Shown in pieces: positions 37,625 to 45,158 of a DNA stretch of 64,000 bases. The position numbers were made by a program, and so were the translations under genes. The notes under the pieces are model-generated. The model worked only from the letters and a program-made list of their open reading frames with translations. It searched no databases and was not told where the DNA came from. Numbering within the stretch: the stretch's first letter is position 1; every line of letters begins with the position of its first letter. The DNA lies in NCBI GenBank assembly GCA_002412925.1, contig DHVZ01000073.1:92897-156896 (forward strand), in the 5' to 3' direction. The stretch comes from Anaerolineales bacterium UBA5195 (GTDB lineage Bacteria; Chloroflexota; Anaerolineae; Anaerolineales; Villigracilaceae).

Positions 37625-37665
37625 ATAAAATACCGCCCCGTCAAATTGACGGGGCGGTATTTTAT
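37625..37665. terminator. Strong bidirectional terminator
   Basis: A 20-bp perfect palindrome around one central base: ATAAAATACCGCCCCGTCAA and its complement. With A and T tracts on both sides it can stop transcripts from the ABC1 kinase gene (+) and from the 74-residue gene (-), whose stop codon it touches. Confidence 0.85.
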
Positions 37666-37889
37666 CAGGCTTTCTTGGCACGCTCATCCAGGCGCTCGAT
37701 GGCATGGTCGAGCAGGCTGCGGAAGGCGAGCAGCATCTCCTTGCGGGCCGCGCGGCGGTGCTCCACGAATTTCGGCGGGAGCAGCCCTTCAACGCTCTGA
37801 CGCATCTCGTTGCGGGCGGCGCGCATATGTTCGCGCACATCTTCGGGGATGTGTTCCTGAGGGGATTTGCGGGCAGTTTTTTCAGTCAT
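37665..37889 (-). CDS. Small charged helical protein
   Basis: A 74-residue hydrophilic protein, almost certainly all helix, with an internal near-repeat: 'REHMRAARNEMRQSVEGLLP' and 'VEHRRAARKEMLLAFRSLLD' share the RRAARxEM core about 22 residues apart. It has an AGGAG ten bases before the ATG, a good upstream promoter candidate and a strong terminator, so it is a real and independently expressed gene. Function unknown. Confidence 0.8.
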   Translation of the reverse strand: MTEKTARKSPQEHIPEDVREHMRAARNEMRQSVEGLLPPKFVEHRRAARKEMLLAFRSLLDHAIERLDERAKKA

Positions 37890-37918
37890 CGTGAGCCACT
37901 CCTTGCAAGGCTAGATTC

Positions 37919-37947
37919 ATTATAACGCGCCCGGGCCCGGACTGCAA
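37919..37947 (-). promoter_or_regulatory. Candidate sigma70-type promoter for the 74-residue gene
   Basis: On the minus strand TTGCAG (37942-37947), a 17-base spacer and TATAAT (37919-37924), 30 bases before the ATG. Confidence 0.5.
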
Positions 37948-39297
37948 CTACCGCGCAGGCGACTCGGCAGACTCAGTGACGGAGGCAGGCTCACCCGCAA
38001 CGGCCTCCCATTGGCGGAGATTGTTCACCAGCCGCAGAAAAAACAGGGCCGCGACAATCCGTCCAAGCCCCGAGATCAGGAAAATACCGGTATAGCCCCA
38101 CCACAGGATGATCCCGCTGCCCAGCGCCGCGCCGCCTGCCAGCGCCACCGTCACCACGATCTGGAAAATAGCCGAATAGCGCGCCCGCAGGGCAGTGGGG
38201 GTAAGTTGCAGCAGGAAGTTAAACGAAACCAGCTCGAACGCACCCCAGAGAATCCCGCCCAGGAGGTTGAGGACCACCACCTGCCAGAGCTGCGTAATAA
38301 AAATCCAGACAAAGGGCAGGATTGGGAGCAAAAACATGCAAACCATTTGCACCCGTCCCGGCCCCCAGCGGTCAGAGATCTCGCCGACCCGCTTCTGGAT
38401 CAACAGTTTCGAGATACTAATGGAAACCGCCGCGAGACCCACCATGGCAGCCGTAAACTCCAGGTCCTGCACCATGTAGACATTGAAAAACGGTCCGGCA
38501 ATGTTGATGGAAAAATTCCAGAGCGCGGAAGCAAAACAGAAAGACAGGAAAACCGGCGAAGCGCGCAGACCCTTCCAGATCTCCGGCAGTGAAACCGACA
38601 TGGAACTGTGGACGGGCTGCCCGGCCTGCTGGTCTTTAATCCGTGAAAAGAAATAGGTGGAAAACATCCCCACGCCGAACGCCAGCATCAACGAAAGCTG
38701 ATAACCCTGCGGCGAACCGACGCGGGTGATGAACTCCCCCACCAGGTAGGTCATCCCTATCCCGGCAATGCCCATAACGAGGTTGCGCGAGCCAAAATAA
38801 CGCCCGCGTCCCTCCTGGGGAATAATATCGCCGGTGATCGACATCCAGGCGGGAAAAGCCAGGTTGCCCGCTGCGCTGCGAATGACCGAAAGAAGGATCA
38901 CCACCCAGATCAGCACTTGCCCGGTAAAACCAAACGGCAGGAAGGCAAGCGCCAGCAAGGCAAAGCGCGCCAGGCCGCCGCCAAACCAGACGGTGATCTC
39001 CTTGCGATGCCCGTAACGTTCGACCAGCAGTGCGCCCGGCAACAGGCAGGCCGCCGCCGCGAGACTGGTCAGGGCCGTGAACAGGCCCACCTGCGAACCG
39101 GTCGCGCCCAGGGCCAGCAGATAGAGCGTCAGATAGTTGATTGGGATGGTATCACTGGCAGCGGCAAACAGGCCGTCGAACCAGTAATATCTCAGGTTGC
39201 GGCGGCCTACGACAGGCAGGGACATAGCCCACTCGCCGCCTGTCATAAACAGACCGAGTCGCAGGCGCAAGTGTTGGATAGATTTTGAGTTGAACAT
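37948..39297 (-). CDS. Major facilitator superfamily transporter
   Basis: MFS carrier of about 449 residues with twelve predicted membrane helices; start ATG 39297 chosen because the upstream frame lies in repeat DNA. The loop 2-3 signature is present in the form 'GALLVERYGHRKEITVW' (acidic-G-RxG-R/K type), with a matching 'VGEISDRWGPGRVQ' between helices 8 and 9. Early 'SDTIPINYLTLYLLALGATG' is typical of the drug/sugar-efflux-like subgroup. Substrate unknown. Neighbours give no clue. Confidence 0.92.
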   Translation of the reverse strand: MFNSKSIQHLRLRLGLFMTGGEWAMSLPVVGRRNLRYYWFDGLFAAASDTIPINYLTLYLLALGATGSQVGLFTALTSLAAAACLLPGALLVERYGHRKEITVWFGGGLARFALLALAFLPFGFTGQVLIWVVILLSVIRSAAGNLAFPAWMSITGDIIPQEGRGRYFGSRNLVMGIAGIGMTYLVGEFITRVGSPQGYQLSLMLAFGVGMFSTYFFSRIKDQQAGQPVHSSMSVSLPEIWKGLRASPVFLSFCFASALWNFSINIAGPFFNVYMVQDLEFTAAMVGLAAVSISISKLLIQKRVGEISDRWGPGRVQMVCMFLLPILPFVWIFITQLWQVVVLNLLGGILWGAFELVSFNFLLQLTPTALRARYSAIFQIVVTVALAGGAALGSGIILWWGYTGIFLISGLGRIVAALFFLRLVNNLRQWEAVAGEPASVTESAESPAR

Positions 39298-39354
39298 GTT
39301 TATTTTCACAGGAAATTTTGCTGGTTGAGCAGGGCGATGCTCTTTCGCCCGTAC

Positions 39355-39384
39355 ACTTGCACCTGGCACAAGTGCAGGTGTACA
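39355..39384. repeat. 30-nt mini-hairpin insert
   Basis: ACTTGCACCTGG followed by CACAAGTGCAGGTGTACA; ACTTGCACCT and AGTGCAGGT form the stem. Removing it restores CGCCCGTACCGAAAA, which parallels GGCGTACCGAAACC at 35622. Confidence 0.6.
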
Positions 39385-39418
39385 CCGAAAAATCATCGGC
39401 TATCCTTCGGCAGGCTCA

Positions 39419-39445
39419 CCTGTACCTGCGGTACTGGCGCAGGCA
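39419..39445. repeat. 27-nt mini-hairpin insert, identical to 35663-35689
   Basis: Same 27 bases, same interrupted motif (GGCTCA|GGACATC), 3.7 kb away. Confidence 0.65.
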
Positions 39446-39592
39446 GGACATCCCTCGACCCTCGGATTTTCTTTAACAAACGCCAATCCTAAAGCCGAAC
39501 CTGGTAATCGTCAATCATCCTGACGACCACCTCTCATTTCTGACAACCAAACCACACAGTTTGCGGATGTATAATCACCCCAGCAAGATGTT

Positions 39593-39733
39593 GTTGCGAG
39601 GAGCGCTCTTGGCGCCGACCTGCACCTGCGGTGTAGGCAGGTGAGCAATCTCCGCTTAATTGGGCAGAATCTTTCCTCGGAAATAACCCTTTAAACAGGG
39701 GATTGCTTCGGGCTATCGCCCTCGCAATTACAT
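39593..39733. repeat. BIME-like repeat (TTGCGAGG / GCAATCTCC family) with nested insert
   Basis: Left end TTGCGAGGAGCGCTC...AGCAATCTCCGC, right end GGGGATTGCTTCGGG...CGCCCTCGCAATTACA. It is interrupted at 39619-39643 by CCTGCACCTGCGGTGTAGGC followed by AGGTG. The copy at 44454-44582 lacks the insert. Confidence 0.75.
39619..39643. repeat. 25-nt mini-hairpin insert
   Basis: CCTGCACCTGCGGTGTAGGC plus AGGTG; CACCTGC/GCAGGTG complementarity. Deleting it joins GCGCCGA to AGCAATCTCC, the form seen (GCCAAAGCAATCTCC) at 44454-44582. Confidence 0.65.
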
Positions 39734-39763
39734 TAGACTGCAATTTACATCGGAGCCTTTCCC

Positions 39764-41530
39764 TTGAAACCCTTTCAACTGATTTTCACCTACGCCAGGA
39801 AATACAAACTGGCGTTGACCGTCACCGCCGCCAGCATGCTGCTACTGGTTGGCGCACAACTGCTGATCCCGTGGATTGTCAAAGTCCTGGTGGCCGCCGT
39901 GACTGCCCCCGGCGCAACGCTGGACGTGATGGGGCTGGTGTCCCGGCTGACCATCATCGTTTTCATCGTCTACGTGGCGCGGGCCGGGCTGCAGTTTTTG
40001 CGTTCGTACCTGGCACACCTGGCCGGTTGGGGCGTGGTCGCAGATGTGCGCAAGTACATCTACGAGCACATGCAGCGCCTTTCACTGCGCTATTACGAGG
40101 ATAAGCAAATCGGCCAGTTGATGTCGCGCGTGATCAACGACACCGACCTGTTCGAGCAACTGATCGCGCATGCCCTGCCCGATATCATCGTCAACGTGAT
40201 TACTTTTATCGGCGTGACGGTCGTGCTTTTCAGCCTGAACTGGCAACTGACCCTGCTCAGCACCCTCCCGATCCCGCTGGTGCTGTTCTCGCTGCAAGTC
40301 TTCGCCAAACGGGTCCGCCCGGCCTTTCGCATCCGCCAGCAGGAACTTGGCAACCTGAACGCGATGCTGAATGACAATCTCTCGGGCATCCGCGAGATCA
40401 AGGCTTTCACCCGCGAAGCCCAGGAAGCCGTCCGGATCGATGAACGGATCGACGTTTACTATCGCTCGAACCTGCGCGCGCTCAAACTGATGGCCACCTT
40501 CCAACCGTTTGTGGACTTTACTTCCTCGATCGGGACCTTGATCGTGATCTACTTTGGCGGGCGACTGGCCCTGCAAGGCGTCCTGCCGGTCTCGGACCTG
40601 GTCGCCTTTTTCCTGTACCTGGAAATGTTCTACGCCCCGGTGCGGAATCTCTCCAACGCCTGGGAAGCCATCCAGAGTTCGCTGGCCGGCGCAGACCGGG
40701 TGGCCGGTTTAATGGCCGAGGATGAAGAGCCGCACACCGTTCCGGGCGCGGTAGCCATTTCCGGTCGGGTCAAGGGTGAGATCACGCTCAAAGAGGTTGG
40801 ATTCGCCTACCTCCCCGAAAACCCCGTTTTGGAAAACGTCAGCCTGAAGATCCCGGCCCGCTCGATCGTGGCGCTGGTCGGGCCGACGGGCGTTGGAAAA
40901 TCGACGCTGGTCAGCCTGATCCCCCGTTTCTACGATGTGACCAGCGGGACGATCACGCTGGATGGGCGTGAGATCCGCGAATACACCCTCGAGAGCCTGC
41001 GCCAGCAAATCAGCATCGTCTTGCAGGATGTCTTCCTGTTCTACGGCACGGTGCGCGAAAACATCCTGTTCGGACGGCCGAATGCGACCGATGAAGAGAT
41101 GTTTGCCGCAGCGCAGACGGCCAACGCGCACGAGTTTATTATGCAACTACCCGAGGGCTACGAAACATTGATCGGCGAGCGCGGGGTCAAGCTCTCCGGC
41201 GGACAGAAACAGCGCCTGTCGATTGCGCGCGCGGTGCTGAAAGATGCCCCGATCCTGATCCTGGACGAGGCGACTTCGTCGGTCGATACCGAGACCGAAC
41301 TGCTGATCCAGCAGGCGCTCGAACGATTGATGCAGGGCCGGACGACGATCATCATCGCCCACCGCCTTTCGACCGTGCGCAGCGCCGACCAGATCGTGGT
41401 GCTGGATGAGAAATCCATCCGCGAGATCGGCACCCATACCGAACTGCTGAAAATCCCGGATGGGCTTTACCGGCGTTTATATTCCGTCCAGCGCACCCTG
41501 GAGCCGGTGATTTCATCGACGATGAATTAA
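39764..41530 (+). CDS. MsbA-like ABC exporter (fused permease-ATPase)
   Basis: Half-size ABC exporter, 588 residues, working as a homodimer or with an unlinked partner. Six membrane helices in residues ~15-310, then the nucleotide-binding domain with Walker A 'GPTGVGKSTLVSLI', Q-loop 'ISIVLQDVFLFYGTV', signature 'LSGGQKQRLSIARA', Walker B 'ILILDEATSSVD' and the H-loop 'IIIAHRLST'. Such exporters move lipids, drugs or peptides outward. The start is TTG 39764, supported by GGAG eight bases earlier; no suitable ATG exists before TM1. Confidence 0.94.
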   Translation: MKPFQLIFTYARKYKLALTVTAASMLLLVGAQLLIPWIVKVLVAAVTAPGATLDVMGLVSRLTIIVFIVYVARAGLQFLRSYLAHLAGWGVVADVRKYIYEHMQRLSLRYYEDKQIGQLMSRVINDTDLFEQLIAHALPDIIVNVITFIGVTVVLFSLNWQLTLLSTLPIPLVLFSLQVFAKRVRPAFRIRQQELGNLNAMLNDNLSGIREIKAFTREAQEAVRIDERIDVYYRSNLRALKLMATFQPFVDFTSSIGTLIVIYFGGRLALQGVLPVSDLVAFFLYLEMFYAPVRNLSNAWEAIQSSLAGADRVAGLMAEDEEPHTVPGAVAISGRVKGEITLKEVGFAYLPENPVLENVSLKIPARSIVALVGPTGVGKSTLVSLIPRFYDVTSGTITLDGREIREYTLESLRQQISIVLQDVFLFYGTVRENILFGRPNATDEEMFAAAQTANAHEFIMQLPEGYETLIGERGVKLSGGQKQRLSIARAVLKDAPILILDEATSSVDTETELLIQQALERLMQGRTTIIIAHRLSTVRSADQIVVLDEKSIREIGTHTELLKIPDGLYRRLYSVQRTLEPVISSTMN

Positions 41531-41543
41531 AGAAGCTGACAGG

Positions 41544-41605
41544 ATTCCTCCCCTAAATCCCGGTTGCTCACCCCGCGTTTTCACCGGGAAAATTTGGGAG
41601 AGGAT
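41544..41605. repeat. Diverged copy of the CCTCCCCNAAAT palindrome
   Basis: CCTCCCCTAAATCCCGGT and ACCGGGAAAATTTGGGAGAGG flank about 18 bases, related to the perfect palindrome at 25864-25900. It lies between the converging ABC exporter and pentapeptide-repeat genes. Confidence 0.6.
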
Positions 41606-41636
41606 CGGAAAAGGAGTTACCAAGCATCTTTGGTAT

Positions 41637-42701
41637 TTATTTTTCCCCTTTGCCCAAAAAATCCTTCGCCGATCTTATTCTTTGTTCGATCGCCTCGTCA
41701 AAACTGAGCTTATTATGCTTTTTGATGGCGGGGTCGATAATCTCTGATTTTAGTACTTTGATTAACCCCTCCGCTGAGCTATAGGGTACTCGATCCAAGA
41801 CCCAGGTATATGTTTTGGGAAAATCAACCAGCATCGAGAGAGGCTGTTCCCCCACCTTGATAATGGGCACAAAAGGAATCTGGCAATCAGGCAGCCTCCC
41901 CTGCAACTCAAGCGGGGATGATTTCGGATTGGTCAGATCTGCAATTACAAAATATGACAGGCTGGCAAGTGTTTTGATCGTCTCGGAAAAGTCTTTATTC
42001 ATCCGGCGGTCAAGTTCTAAAACGATCGGGATTAAGTTGTATTCGCGCAGCCCGTTTTTTAGCGCTTCCAAGATTGCCTTGCGCTCTGGAGGCAGAAAGC
42101 GACCCAAAACCAGGACGGTTTTGGATGTAAAAGTATTGATTGCATCCCGAATTTCTGCGCTATTTAAAATTAGATAGATGAGCTGTGCTACTTTAATATT
42201 GTCAACTGTAATTTTCGGTTGTCCTTTATGGGTAATAATTAAATCTCTCTGTTCTTCAAATTCACCTTCCAAGCCCCAAACGTTGACACCGTAGACCCGG
42301 CTTCCAGACACTTTTGCCCGGTCAATCCCTGCGCGTGTTAAAACTGCGTTAGCCAGGGTTGTACCGGTCAGATTAGCTGCGCGGAGATTGGCCCCGATGA
42401 GATTAGCTCCATAAAGATTAGCGCGGCGGAGATTGGCGCCGGTGAGGTTTGCATCAAAGAGATTGGCATCGATCAGATTGGCATAACTGAGATTAGCCCC
42501 CAAGAGATCAGCCTTCCCAAGATCAGCCTTTTCAAGAAATGCTCTCTGGAGGTTGGCTGCGTTGAGATTGACCCTGCTGAGATTGGCTCCATAGAGATCT
42601 GAACCGCTGAGATCAATCGCCACACCGGGGTTTTGAGCACGCCACTTATTCCAAAGCTCAACCCCCTCTTTCAAAATCTCAAATTGCACCAGATTCGTCA
42701 T
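41637..42701 (-). CDS. Pentapeptide-repeat protein with C-terminal TIR/deoxyribosyltransferase-like domain
   Basis: A 354-residue cytoplasmic protein. Residues ~29-131 are about twenty tandem A(D/N)LxX pentapeptides ('SYANLIDANLFDANLTGANL' type), forming a right-handed beta helix. A linker region (~132-190) leads to an alpha/beta domain of about 130 residues: strand 'KTVLVLGRF', helix 'ERKAILEALKNGLREY', strand 'LIPIVLEL', then 'TIKTLASLSYFVIADLT' and 'SSPLEL'. This order, with a Glu after the third strand, resembles TIR and nucleoside deoxyribosyltransferase-like folds found in bacterial NAD-cleaving or nucleotide-sensing effectors. Function is inference. AGGAAGG precedes the ATG. By eye the gene is more AT-rich than its neighbours, suggesting transfer. 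Confidence 0.8.
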   Translation of the reverse strand: MTNLVQFEILKEGVELWNKWRAQNPGVAIDLSGSDLYGANLSRVNLNAANLQRAFLEKADLGKADLLGANLSYANLIDANLFDANLTGANLRRANLYGANLIGANLRAANLTGTTLANAVLTRAGIDRAKVSGSRVYGVNVWGLEGEFEEQRDLIITHKGQPKITVDNIKVAQLIYLILNSAEIRDAINTFTSKTVLVLGRFLPPERKAILEALKNGLREYNLIPIVLELDRRMNKDFSETIKTLASLSYFVIADLTNPKSSPLELQGRLPDCQIPFVPIIKVGEQPLSMLVDFPKTYTWVLDRVPYSSAEGLIKVLKSEIIDPAIKKHNKLSFDEAIEQRIRSAKDFLGKGEK

Positions 42702-42868
42702 ATGCCTTCCTATGGTTCATCCCAGGGAAAATACAATTAAGAAGCACAAATATTTTCGATAAGCCTTCACCACTATTGTACAACTTCATCCGCCGATTTT
42801 CTATCCTTCCCATTACAATCCGATCATGATCCCTGCTTCATCTCATCGATTTCCCGTTCCTGCTCAAG

Positions 42869-43010
42869 AAAAAGTGCCACAAAGTGGGTCTCCAGGATTT
42901 TCCCGCTTGCCCCGATCGGCGCTCGCCCTGATGGGCTTACAGGGTACGGGGTGAAGGGCGCCGCATTTTGGGGTCTTCCACGGAGATTCCCGAAGAGCCC
43001 ACAAAGTGCC
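42869..43010. repeat. REP-like repeat interrupted by a 46-nt hairpin insert
   Basis: Halves GGGTCTCCAGGATTTTCCCGC and GAAGGGCGCCGCATTTTGG are separated by 42907-42952. The same halves are contiguous at 9849-9918 (TTTTCCGC|GAAGAGTGCCGCATTTTGG). The insert has inner stem GCCC/GGGC and outer stem CCCCG/CGGGG. Confidence 0.75.
42907..42952. repeat. 46-nt mini-hairpin insert
   Basis: Begins TTGCCCCGATCGGC, contains GCCCTGATGGGC, ends TACGGGGT. The 9849-9918 copy is the empty site. Confidence 0.7.
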
Positions 43011-43011
43011 T

Positions 43012-43040
43012 TTGGCATTTGTGGCCGCGCTGGGTATAAT
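43012..43040 (+). promoter_or_regulatory. Sigma70-type promoter for the beta-glucosidase gene
   Basis: TTGGCA (43012-43017), exactly 17 bases, TATAAT (43035-43040). Transcription would begin near 43047, giving a leader of about 73 bases. The -35 box lies just at the edge of a REP-like repeat. Confidence 0.7.
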
Positions 43041-43119
43041 TCCTCCTGCAGAACATTTTCTGGCCGGGGTTTTGATCTGAGGCCAGTTGGCGTTACCCTA
43101 TCATGATAGAAGAGGCACA

Positions 43120-44448
43120 ATGAATAATTACCGTTTTCCATCCAATTTTACCTGGGGCGCGGCCACCGCGTCCTATCAAATCGAAGGCGCCTGGAACGCC
43201 GATGGCAAAGGCGAATCGATCTGGGACCGCTTCGCGCACACGCCCGGCAAAATCACCAACGGCGACACCGGCGACGTGGCCTGCGACCATTATCATCGTT
43301 ACCTTGAAGATATCGCCCTGATGCGCCAGCTTGGGCTGAAAGCCTATCGCTTCTCGGTCTCCTGGCCGCGTGTCCTGCCGACCGGCTTCGGACGGGTCAA
43401 CCCCGCCGGGTTGGATTTTTACGACCGGCTGACCGACGCGCTCCTGGCGGCGAACCTCGAGCCGTATATCACCCTCCATCACTGGGATTACCCGCAGGTC
43501 CTCTACGACCAGGGCGGCTGGCTCAACCGCGAGAACCTGCCGTATTTTGCCGATTACGCCGCCGTGCTGGTCAAGCGTCTCGGCGACCGGATCCAGAAAT
43601 GGACAACTTTCAACGAGCCGGGCGTGATCGCCTGGGATGGCTACGTCAGCGGTGAACATGCTCCGGGCGTCAAAAATGACCGGAAAATGGCCCGCCAGGT
43701 CACCCACAACCTGCTGGTCGCGCACGGGCTGGCCGTCCAGGCCATCCGTGGTATCGACCCGGCGCTCGAAGTCGGGATTGTCCTGAGCCAGTGGGGCGTG
43801 GACCCCGCCAGCGACGACCCGGCTGATGTCGCCGCCGCCGAACACGCCTGGAACAGCGGCGAAACTGCTTTCCTGCATCCCATTTTCTGCGGGCACTACC
43901 ACCCCGAAATGGTTGCAGCGCTTGGAAGTGAAATGCCCGAGGTCAAACCCGGCGACATGGCGCTGATCTCACAAAAACTCGATTTCCTGGGGATCAACTC
44001 CTACTCGCGGAGCGTAATCAGCGCCAAGCAAGGCCGCATTTCTCCCATCCCCGGCTCGGAATACACCGAGATGGGCTGGGAAGTCTGCGCCCCGGCTTTC
44101 CGGCGCGTGCTGAACCGCATCAACCAGAATTACCGCGTGCCGCCGATCTACATCACCGAAAATGGCGCGGCCTATCCAGATGTGGTCAGCCCGGACGGGA
44201 AAATCCACGATGAGCGCCGCATCGACTATTTGCGCCAGCATTTCATCCAGGTCCGTTTGGCGATGCAGGACGGCGTGGATATCCGTGGCTACTTCGTCTG
44301 GTCACTGCTCGACAACTTCGAGTGGGGTCATGGCAATACCAAGCGCTTCGGCCTGATCCGCGTGGATTATGAAACCCTGGAACGTAAGATCAAAGACAGC
44401 GGCGAGTGGTACGCGAAAGTGATTGCAAAAAATCAAGTTGGTGAGTAA
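43120..44448 (+). CDS. Beta-glucosidase, glycoside hydrolase family 1
   Basis: Retaining GH1 beta-glycosidase, 442 residues, normal length. 'NFTWGAATASYQIEGAWNAD' is the family N-terminal signature. The acid/base is Glu166 in 'TTFNEPGV' and the nucleophile Glu347 in 'PIYITENGAA'. 'WSLLDNFEWGHG' near the C-terminus contributes aglycone contacts. No signal peptide, so it acts on imported beta-linked disaccharides such as cellobiose. The ATG at 43120 was preferred over TTG 43087 because AGAGG lies just ahead of it and the signature begins there. A good promoter lies 80 bases upstream. Confidence 0.96.
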   Translation: MNNYRFPSNFTWGAATASYQIEGAWNADGKGESIWDRFAHTPGKITNGDTGDVACDHYHRYLEDIALMRQLGLKAYRFSVSWPRVLPTGFGRVNPAGLDFYDRLTDALLAANLEPYITLHHWDYPQVLYDQGGWLNRENLPYFADYAAVLVKRLGDRIQKWTTFNEPGVIAWDGYVSGEHAPGVKNDRKMARQVTHNLLVAHGLAVQAIRGIDPALEVGIVLSQWGVDPASDDPADVAAAEHAWNSGETAFLHPIFCGHYHPEMVAALGSEMPEVKPGDMALISQKLDFLGINSYSRSVISAKQGRISPIPGSEYTEMGWEVCAPAFRRVLNRINQNYRVPPIYITENGAAYPDVVSPDGKIHDERRIDYLRQHFIQVRLAMQDGVDIRGYFVWSLLDNFEWGHGNTKRFGLIRVDYETLERKIKDSGEWYAKVIAKNQVGE

Positions 44449-44453
44449 TTGAC

Positions 44454-44582
44454 ATGCCGTTGCGAGGTGATTTTTGCCAAAGCAATCTCCCGCTAAACGG
44501 TCAAAACTGACTTTTGGGAGAAAACCCCCGGTTCTTTGGGGATTGCTTCACCCGCTGGAGAACGCTCGTTCGCAACGACATT
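44454..44582. repeat. BIME-like repeat (TTGCGAGG / GCAATCTCC family), uninterrupted copy
   Basis: Left end CCGTTGCGAGGTGATTTTTG and CCAAAGCAATCTCCCGCTAA; right end TTGGGGATTGCTTCACCCGC and TCGTTCGCAACGACAT. The ends are inverted relative to each other. It fills the 144-base gap before the YbaK gene and acts as the empty-site comparison for 39593-39733. Confidence 0.8.
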
Positions 44583-44592
44583 TGGAAATAAG

Positions 44593-45078
44593 ATGATTAG
44601 CACAGAACCAGGCTTTCTCCGTTTCCTCGATGAAAACCACTTCGCCTATCAGCGGATCGAGCACCCGGCCGTTTTCACCTGCGCCGAGGTGGACCTGTAC
44701 CGCCCGGCCATCCCGGCCATCGCGACGAAGAACCTGTTCCTGTGCGACAAGAAGGCGCGCCGTTTTTTCCTGGTTGTCACCTCCTGCGAAAAAAGCCTCG
44801 ATCTAAGCCAGCTGAAAAAACAACTGGGCGTAGCGCACCTGCGTTTTGGTTCGGAGGAAAACTTGCAGCGCCTGCTGGGCCTGACCCGCGGCTCTGTCAC
44901 GGCGCTGGGGCTGGTGAATGACACAGAACACCACGTTGAGTTGTGGCTGGACGCCGAAATCTGGCCGGGTGAGCATTTTCTCTGCCACCCACTGGTCAAT
45001 ACCGCCACCCTGGTGCTTTCCAAAGCCGAATTGGAACGCTTTTTTGCCCTGACCGGGCATAAAGTATATTTGTTTTAG
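44593..45078 (+). CDS. YbaK/ProX-type aminoacyl-tRNA editing protein
   Basis: Free-standing editing-domain protein of 161 residues from the ATG at 44593. It carries 'IEHPAVFTCAEVDLY', 'KNLFLCDKKARRFFLVVTSC', the lysine-containing loop, 'LRFGSEENLQRLLGLTRGSV' and 'HPLVNTATLVLS'. This is the YbaK/ProXp-ala layout that hydrolyses Ala- or Cys-tRNA(Pro). The longer frame to 44536 lies in the preceding repeat and was rejected. Ribosome site weak. It is not in an evident operon; repeats flank both sides. Confidence 0.92.
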   Translation: MISTEPGFLRFLDENHFAYQRIEHPAVFTCAEVDLYRPAIPAIATKNLFLCDKKARRFFLVVTSCEKSLDLSQLKKQLGVAHLRFGSEENLQRLLGLTRGSVTALGLVNDTEHHVELWLDAEIWPGEHFLCHPLVNTATLVLSKAELERFFALTGHKVYLF

Positions 45079-45090
45079 CGATGTTAGGGT

Positions 45091-45130
45091 GGTTGAGTAG
45101 GGCGATGTTCTCTCGCCCGTATCGAAACCA
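45091..45130. repeat. Single REP-like unit (GGTTGAGTAG...GTATCGAAACC)
   Basis: GGTTGAGTAG, inner stem GGGCGA/TCGCCC, and GTATCGAAACC, in the 80-base gap before the oxidoreductase gene. Confidence 0.8.
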
Positions 45131-45158
45131 GCACGAACTGGATAAAAGGAACAATGCC

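Larger units (their letters stand above)
39321..39465. repeat. BIME-like repeat carrying two nested mini-hairpins
   Basis: The host unit reads GGTTGAGCAGGGCG...CGCCCGTAC|CGAAAA and CCTTCGGCAGGCTCA|GGACATCCCTCGACC. Each half is split by a short insert at the bars (39355-39384 and 39419-39445). It lies upstream of the MFS gene. Confidence 0.75.
42702..43119. other. Intergenic region: repeat with nested 46-nt insert, then promoter
   Basis: 418 bases without a gene between divergently transcribed neighbours. The first ~140 bases hold the presumed promoter of the pentapeptide-repeat gene. 42869-43010 is an interrupted REP-like repeat, and 43012-43040 is a good promoter for the beta-glucosidase gene. 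Confidence 0.7.

Noticed and set aside
39570..39575. TATAAT upstream of the ABC exporter gene
   Set aside because: No -35 at 16-18 bases and it lies nearly 200 bases before the TTG start, beyond a repeat.
35494..39733. Clustered repeats considered as a CRISPR array
   Set aside because: The units are inverted palindromes with irregular spacing and different sequences, not direct repeats with uniform spacers, and no cas genes are present.
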